Part shown: in pieces, positions 58,501 through 64,000 of the stretch
Position numbering within the stretch: the first letter of the stretch is position 1
Layout of the letters: each line of letters begins with the position of its first letter
DNA from: Sipunculus nudus
Taxonomy: Eukaryota > Annelida > Sipuncula > Golfingiida > Sipunculidae
DNA length: 64,000 nucleotides
Reading direction: 5' to 3'
Assembly (NCBI GenBank): GCA_026874595.1
Contig: CM049319.1
Coordinates: 56,554,917-56,618,916 of the forward strand
Made by a program: the position numbers and the translations under genes
Notes under the pieces: model-generated
What the model was told of the DNA's origin: nothing
Seen by the model: the letters and a program-made list of their open reading frames with translations, nothing else
Databases searched by the model: none

Positions 58501-61500
58501 AAATACAAAATACAGAATCTAGCTTCTGAATACAAAATAAAGAATCTAGACCCTAATGAAATACAGAATCTACATTCTAAATATAATATACAGAATAAAG
58601 ATCCTTAATACAAAATACAAAATCCAGGTCCTTAATATTAATTCTAGATACAAAATACAAAATCTAGATTAAAATACAAATTACAGAATCTAGATCCTAA
58701 TTACAAAATACAGAATCTAGATCCTAAATAAAAATACAAAATCTAGATCTTAAATACAAAATACAAACCTGCTGGCTGTGATGGCTATAGGGGTAAAAGC
58801 TTATGATCCCAAGAGACGTAAGTAATGGTTTATACCTGGCCAGTCATGACCCACATTAAGACTCAGGATAAAGCTGGTCTTCAACTGACAAGTAGTTAGT
58901 GGCATAGTTTCAATACAACCGACCAGCCCTCTTTCACAACTCATTAACATGCCTATGATAATGCAGGCTGTCTAGGGGGTCAGGGCAGAAGGGAGGGGGG
59001 AGAGACTTCATTAGTCCAAGAGCCAGTCTAGATCTAGCTATCACAAGCCTCTGCTCTGTGCCATGGCATGGGGCAAGTCACTTAATAACTTGTACCAGGC
59101 GTCCTAACTAGTGTATTAGTGAGACTGAATAAGTTTAGTGCTGTGAAGCTTACCCAAGGCTCGGCAATATGGCATGTTTTGGCTTAAACAATAACATATA
59201 TTCCAAATTCAGACAGATTTTTCAGTCATTTCAGGGATGTAAAAATAAATTTTTGTTTGTATTATATTTGTGGGAGAAATACTTCATCACAATGAAAGAT
59301 GATTTCGACTGAAAGTCCACCACTTTAGAATAAGCTGGCAAAATATGCCTAACTAAGTCAACCTGGGCCTAAAAAGCAGCCAAAATATCTGGGGCTGAAG
59401 TGACTCTGAAACATTCATCCACATGCTGAAAAAAACATAAAATCTGCTATGACTTACCGTTGGCACTGAGAGCAACCATAGCGTGTGATGTGCCTGCCAG
59501 GTGTGATGGAGCTGACTCAATGGCAAGGACACCGTAAATAGATATAGGACCATACAGGCTGAACCCGAGGCAGAAACCAATGAAAATAATCCACACCTGT
59601 TAACAAAAACATCACAGGTAAGCAAGCAGCAGGTCAGCATTAGAGTTCTTAACCAGTTCAACAACAGTGGTTTTAATATAAGGCACTCTTGAAATGTAAT
59701 AACAGGTTTTTATTGGAAAATAGAGGTATTTCCTTAATTTCTCAAAGGATCAATGCTCCAGTAAGCCAGTTTAGGGTTTGGTAGGAGAAGTTTGGGGACA
59801 TCTGTGTGGAGAATTTTTAAATTTGTAAGTTGAATGGTTTCAAAACATGCCCTGTTAAAGGATGGCAAGACAGTGGACACCAGAACCTATATCAAATATT
59901 TGGTAAAGCAATACCTGTGTGTATTATAAAATGAGAATAAGTCATGAGTTTGAGACATTCTCCTCGTATAACGATGGTCCTGTACACACAGCACAGGTAG
60001 TTTAGTTCAAATATAAGGTAATGTTTTCCCTTTCCCTTCATGGTTGTAATTTATCAAAAAATTTCTCACTGTTCTAACCTATTCACATATAAGTATTTGT
60101 TTCTCTGAATAAGATGGACATACCTAATTGGCCAATTATTCCCGAGGGTTTCATTTTCTGGATTATTTCCCATTAGTGAATATCGTGAAATTAAAACCCT
60201 CGCGAACAAAAAGGCAACCACAGTATATTATCACACTATTTACTTAATATCCAAAAGCTTAACAATCTGATATGAAACATTTCCACCAGTAGAAAGTCTT
60301 GTCCCCATTTGGCAAATAATATGAAAGACCTGATATTATTTATACTGAATATCTTCCATTATATATGTTATAATTTATAATATCAATCTTTCGCCTTATG
60401 ACTCCCATAAACCACAGGTGTGATTGAGTGGATAACGTACATAAACTAGGGACCCATGGGTCTCCACGCTCAGCTGAATTTGATTGTAAGGATATTTATG
60501 AGCTTTTTCGAAATTTGGTTCCAAAGACATAGACAATGAACTTGTGACCAAAAACTTGAGAAGTCATTATCCTTGAACGTACAGCATTTAGATGATCTTA
60601 ACAATCTTTGAAAAATGTGAAGTTGACCACAGACCAGGAAACCTCAGAATCTACAAATTTCTTTCACACTGGGCAGGTAAGTCATGTGTGAAAGATGGAA
60701 AATTTGGAATGAAAAGATTGAGCAATATCCGCAAGATAAATGGTGGGGAATGAAAAGTTTGGCTTTAAATGCAGTCATAATCTTTTTAAATAAGAGGGTC
60801 ATGTGTCTCTTTGACTTCTAACCTAATGGCCAAAAATTGTAAAATATCTTGCTTTAGTGGTGGCCCCTACATAAGTCATGTTGGAAATCCATACATCATT
60901 CCAATCTGCAGTTATTATCAGGAAACAAATAATTTGTGTATGGAGGGATGGACAGCCAGGCAAACAGATGAACGGACAGGGTGATTACTACTGAGCATGC
61001 AATTCTGATCAATGAACAGACCAGGTTTTGGGACCATAGATGAAATCACAGCTGAGAATCTGACAGGTTTTTTAATGGCCGCCTGCTTGGCCGGACCCCC
61101 TGAAAGTGACAGACAAAGAGCCATATACTTATACCTCAGTTGACCTTCAGTTCACTGAGCTAAAAATGCCCATTCACCTGTTTTCATCAGGTATCTTATT
61201 CAAGGTTTCATTTTCATAATAAATTCCCTTTCACAAAACTTTACAACCCTTGTAAACAAAAAGCAAACAACAGTATATAGAAAATTAAGTTCATACAGTT
61301 AAAACTATCCAATAAAAAGAAACAGTGTAAAAAGACAGGTACCTTTGATGAACTAGGGCTAACTGTAAACAGCAAAAGATGAAGGGAGATGAAAATTCCA
61401 GACACCAGTCCAAATACAACTAACATGCGCGGTGATCCCTTTGTTCGGTCTGGCTTCTTTTTACTCTGTAAATATTCAGAACAGTTGTATATTCACAAAC

Positions 61501-63929
61501 GTTTATATAAACCACAGATATACACAATTATTTTAAAGTACATAAAATTTTGCAACAATATATTAATCATCTGACATTTTTGTTCATTTTGGCTGAATAC
61601 AAAATTTCCCATCACAACAAACAAACTTACTATCTCAAATTTCCCTGTTTTTTTTAGCTGTTATGGTTCTGTGTGTGATTGAGGAAAAAAACACACAAGA
61701 AACACAGGTTGGCAGCTTGGAAAATCTTGATTTGTGAATTTGCATGGTACAGCAACTAGGTGGCAAGCTAGTATATTAATGTTTTGAACCACTGATCACC
61801 CCCAATGCATGCTGACTTTCACTTGTGTACTTTGTTTAGCAAAAAGTTTTAGGTCCAAATATTGGCAGGTACAATAATATATTATAGCCAGCTATTCTTA
61901 TATCATTTCTCTAGAATTTGTGATTTCTGGCTTACCAAGCATGCATACTAATGAACTATAGGCAATTCCTGTTCAGAAAAGTTCCCATAACACCTCTGTG
62001 AAGGAGATATGAGCTTGTTCATCTACAAGGTGGTAGTAATAATGGTACATACGCCAATGTTGTCAAACAGGAAACCTAAGGCTTTAGGTTGCATATGCGT
62101 GATAGTTAAATGATCACTGGTTAAAAAGGCCCTTTGGTTCATCTTTCTTGCCTTCATAAGTCCTTGTTGAGTATGTGTTGGACATATTATGGTCAGCCCC
62201 CCAGGTTATAAACATGTGAATATAAACAAAACTAACAGCCAGTGTAAAGGATTATCTTTAATTAACAGATGTCAGATATTGGAATAGGCTCCTTCAATAG
62301 AGGTCAGATATCAAAATAGGCCCCTTTAATTAATGAAGATTTTTGTACTTACATAAGCAACAGCCTTGTCTGCCACATATCCAGCAAATACTGAACCTAT
62401 GATGCCTCCAACCTCCAGGCTACTGATAAAAGTGCTGCCTGAAATATAAATCACAAGTACGGATTAACTGTATTTATACACATCTGAAATTTTTGGCTAC
62501 AAGCTATTGAGGTCTGCAAGATGTTCTGGTGTGGTACTATTTTGGATTTCTAAAGTAACCACCTCAAAATGTGTTCACTGAAATATGTCAAAGTAACATT
62601 CACTGATGACTATACAGTATTCCTGTCCAATTGGACAAACTGGACAAAGTAAGACTTGTCCAATAAGGACAGTCTGGGTGTCCTTATTAGCCAGGTTTAT
62701 CTTAAACATTAAATGTAAAAGTGCAAAAAAACAAAATTTCTTTCATTACATTAATACAATATCATAAAAATAATACTGAATTTGGTAAAATAATGAAAAT
62801 TTATTAATAATTTTCAGACCTTTCTTTTACCCTGTCTTTTACCCAAATACAAATTTTAATTAAAACCAACTGACACGTTTACATGCTTAAGATAAAAAAA
62901 ACCTGTCCTTTGAAGGTCATTGGTATTTCAGATTCAGCAGTACTTGATATGTCTACTTGAGCTGGTTCTACTTTATTCCAGTGACCGCTTGGTGATTGCA
63001 TATACATGTATCCAGCTTCAATATGTTGTTTATTATACTGACCCATATATTGAGACTGTTGACATTCCTGTATGATGTAAAGTTGTGCCCAGTCCAGGGC
63101 GGCCGTCCTGATGAGGAACACGACCAGATAACTGATGGAGATAAGCCAGATGAACGGACTCATCAGAACATCGTGCCAGCCTCCACGTCCATGCGTCTTC
63201 TCTCCTGTAACAAGTATCACCTGCAACTAAAGCTCTAACAAAATAAGCTCAATGATATAATGTTTGAAATGTGACTGATTCATGCATAAAATTTGGTGCT
63301 GCTAGCTCCTACACTTTTTTAGATAGTATGGGTTACAGTCGAAGGAATCAGTAGTTATATCACATTTGATGATTGAAAGATAAAAAGGACCAATGTTTGA
63401 TAATTTAACAAATATCTTATGTACCATCTATACTACCATGAAATCAGCTTTTCAGAATTATACCTTAAATATTGACAGAGGACATTCAGTCTGACAAGTA
63501 CATCACACTGATAGGTGAAGGTAACGGCCCAATTGTTGACCCTCATTCGTTGCACAAAGCGTTAATGACATTTGCATTATCAGGATAATATGACTTCTTT
63601 TGATTTGCATACACAAGTGTTTGTGATTAATTTTGCAAAAAATGCATTCGATTTAATCTTTGATGAAAGAAAATGACCAATCACTGATATAATTGATTAA
63701 TTTAAACCACACTAATGGGTTTACATATGGACGAAAGCAGACAGGCAATGCCATGCTATTGCCTAAGCTCACAGGCTTTTTTCTAACTGACAACATAAGT
63801 ACTGCAAATGGACACTTTCTTCATTACCTTTGTCTTTGTCCTCTGGCTGGGCGCTGGGGAAACCGATCTCCTCTGGAGAGTTGAGCAATGTCAGCAGACT
63901 GACACCAGAGAAAAGGACAGCAAAAATAC
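55412..63929 (-). CDS. SLC37A4: SLC37A4, ER glucose-6-phosphate transporter (C-terminal 258 residues, partial)
   Basis: Major-facilitator antiporter that exchanges glucose-6-phosphate for phosphate across the ER membrane and works with glucose-6-phosphatase in glucose release (family knowledge). Exons in coding order on the - strand: 63929-63828, 63204-63043, 62438-62353, 61465-61343, 59596-59458, 55578-55412. All junctions are GT-AG and the phases agree throughout. Family features: SGVSLLTLLNSPEEIGFPS, a long hydrophobic LMSPFIWLISISYLVVF, SSLEVGGIIGSVFAGYVADK, GFSLYGPISIYGVLAIESAP, GTSHAMVALSANVGAVMAGLPLS and a last membrane span. The end, KKMQ, fits the KKXX dilysine ER-retrieval signal of this transporter. 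Vertebrate proteins have about 429 residues, so roughly the first 40% lies beyond the right edge. Introns contain two inverted HINE elements, a minisatellite and a SINE. Confidence 0.93.
55719..58768. repeat. Minisatellite (about 25-29 bp) split by a HINE element
   Basis: Units like AATACAGAATCTAGATCCTA occur at 55719-55851 and resume at 58484-58768. The whole gap is one inverted HINE family A element, so one array was split by insertion. Confidence 0.88.
55852..58483 (-). mobile_element. HINE family A, complete inverted copy in an SLC37A4 intron
   Basis: The left end is ACAAGGGGCCTATGGGTCAC with CGCTCAGCTG; the right end is a GTCY tract in reverse (GGACAGACGGCGGACAGACGG) and the hairpin AGCTCAGATGACTTATAGTC with AGCTGAGCTAAAAA. 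Its body matches 11441-13813. It is on the same strand as SLC37A4. Confidence 0.83.
58771..59165 (+). mobile_element. Possible diverged tRNA-derived SINE
   Basis: GGCTATAGGGGTAAAAGC and GGTTTATACCTGGCC sit at A-box and B-box spacing. About 240 bp further on is 'ggGGCAAGTCACTTAA', a phrase typical of CORE-type SINE bodies. Strongly diverged; boundaries are guessed. Confidence 0.35.
59458..59596 (-). CDS. SLC37A4: SLC37A4 coding exon (fifth in window)
   Basis: Acceptor TTAACAG, donor GTAAGT. It codes VWIIFIGFCLGFSLYGP through GTSHAMVALSAN, the best conserved membrane part of the family. Confidence 0.94.
59597..60444. other. SLC37A4 intron sequence with a HINE family A scrap
   Basis: 59670-59870 resembles the inverted left part of family A (GGTAGGAGAAGTTTGGGGACATCT, TTTCAAAACATGCCCTGTTAA), without termini. 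The rest is unique. Confidence 0.4.
60445..61166 (-). mobile_element. HINE family B, inverted 722-bp copy in an SLC37A4 intron
   Basis: The left end is ACTAGGGACCCATGGGTCTC with CGCTCAGCTGAA. The right end is ACCTCAGTTGACC-TTCAG-TTCACTGAGCTAAAAA, a hairpin end in the usual position. The interior matches family B (47800-48130) in reverse. Confidence 0.72.
61343..61465 (-). CDS. SLC37A4: SLC37A4 coding exon (fourth in window)
   Basis: Exactly 41 codons, phase 0 on both sides; acceptor TTTACAG, donor GTACCT. A basic cytosolic or lumenal loop (SKKKPDRTKGSPR) followed by a hydrophobic helix. Confidence 0.9.
61467..62352. other. SLC37A4 intron
   Basis: Unique AT-rich sequence; nothing else recognised. 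Confidence 0.5.
62353..62438 (-). CDS. SLC37A4: SLC37A4 coding exon (third in window)
   Basis: Acceptor ATTTCAG, donor GTAAGT. It codes (G)STFISSLEVGGIIGSVFAGY then VADKAVAY; the LEVGG motif and the D-K of the MFS loop are clear. Confidence 0.93.
62439..63042. other. SLC37A4 intron
   Basis: Unique sequence. 62610-62705 has several GTCCAAT/GGACA words and 'GTCCTTATTAGCCAGGTTTA', reminiscent of the element at 30622. Confidence 0.4.
63043..63204 (-). CDS. SLC37A4: SLC37A4 coding exon (second in window)
   Basis: Acceptor TTACAG, donor GTCAGT. It codes EKTHGRGGWHDVLMSPF, a membrane helix (SYLVVFLIRT) and DWAQLYIIQE, matching the family's conserved DWxQ-xxIQE segment. Confidence 0.93.
63828..63929 (-). 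CDS. SLC37A4: SLC37A4 coding exon (first in window)
   Basis: Acceptor TTTATAG, donor GTAATG. A membrane helix, then NSPEEIGFPSAQPEDKDK. The upstream exons lie beyond the window. Confidence 0.9.
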
Positions 63930-64000
63930 CTATAAAAACATACAAGTCTGCTGGATGAATACTCTGAGTTTATACAGCCAGAATGACTACAAAGAAATTA

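Overview
This is eukaryotic nuclear DNA: AT-rich, with split genes, canonical GT-AG introns, minisatellites and many nested non-autonomous transposons. The repeat style resembles the pearl/HINE elements described from bivalves (near-palindromic ends, GTCY tetranucleotide tracts, tandem core units). Together with the gene content this suggests a marine invertebrate, most likely a bivalve or other mollusc. The species cannot be named from the window.

Region 1 (1-32 kb, + strand) holds two complete, tandem, same-strand genes for an SRSF7-like splicing factor (RRM, CCHC zinc knuckle, RS tail). Copy 1 is coded by four exons between 1403 and 6428 (188 residues). Copy 2 is coded by six exons between 17327 and 29998 (221 residues). 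Each start codon lies directly behind a splice acceptor, so each gene must have an upstream non-coding first exon that I could not locate. In the intron after the zinc-knuckle exon both copies keep the same short block over a splice acceptor, followed by an in-frame stop. This looks like the 'poison' cassette exon by which SR proteins limit their own expression.

Region 2 (about 8-14 kb and 32-48.4 kb) is made of mobile elements. One class is canonical small Helitrons (TC start, hairpin, CTAG end, A/T insertion). The other is Helentron-type HINE elements, which begin TTTTTAGCTCAG, carry GTCY tracts and end in a CCATGGG palindrome. Several are inserted in one another, and nesting can be read to at least four levels at 33.9-40.6 kb. 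A 12-base palindrome, GGTGGCGCCACC, recurs in otherwise unrelated element families. Two TAA-flanked Harbinger-like MITEs (10.3 kb, 51.1 kb) and at least one tRNA-derived SINE are also present.

Region 3 (55.4-64 kb, - strand) carries the last six coding exons (258 residues) of SLC37A4, the endoplasmic-reticulum glucose-6-phosphate transporter. Its 5' exons lie beyond the right edge. Two HINE elements sit in its introns, one of them inside a minisatellite. The 48.4-55.4 kb stretch is mostly unique and may include a long SLC37A4 3' UTR.

The two SRSF7-like genes belong together (RNA splicing, probably auto- and cross-regulated). SLC37A4 is unrelated to them and converges on them across the repeat cluster.
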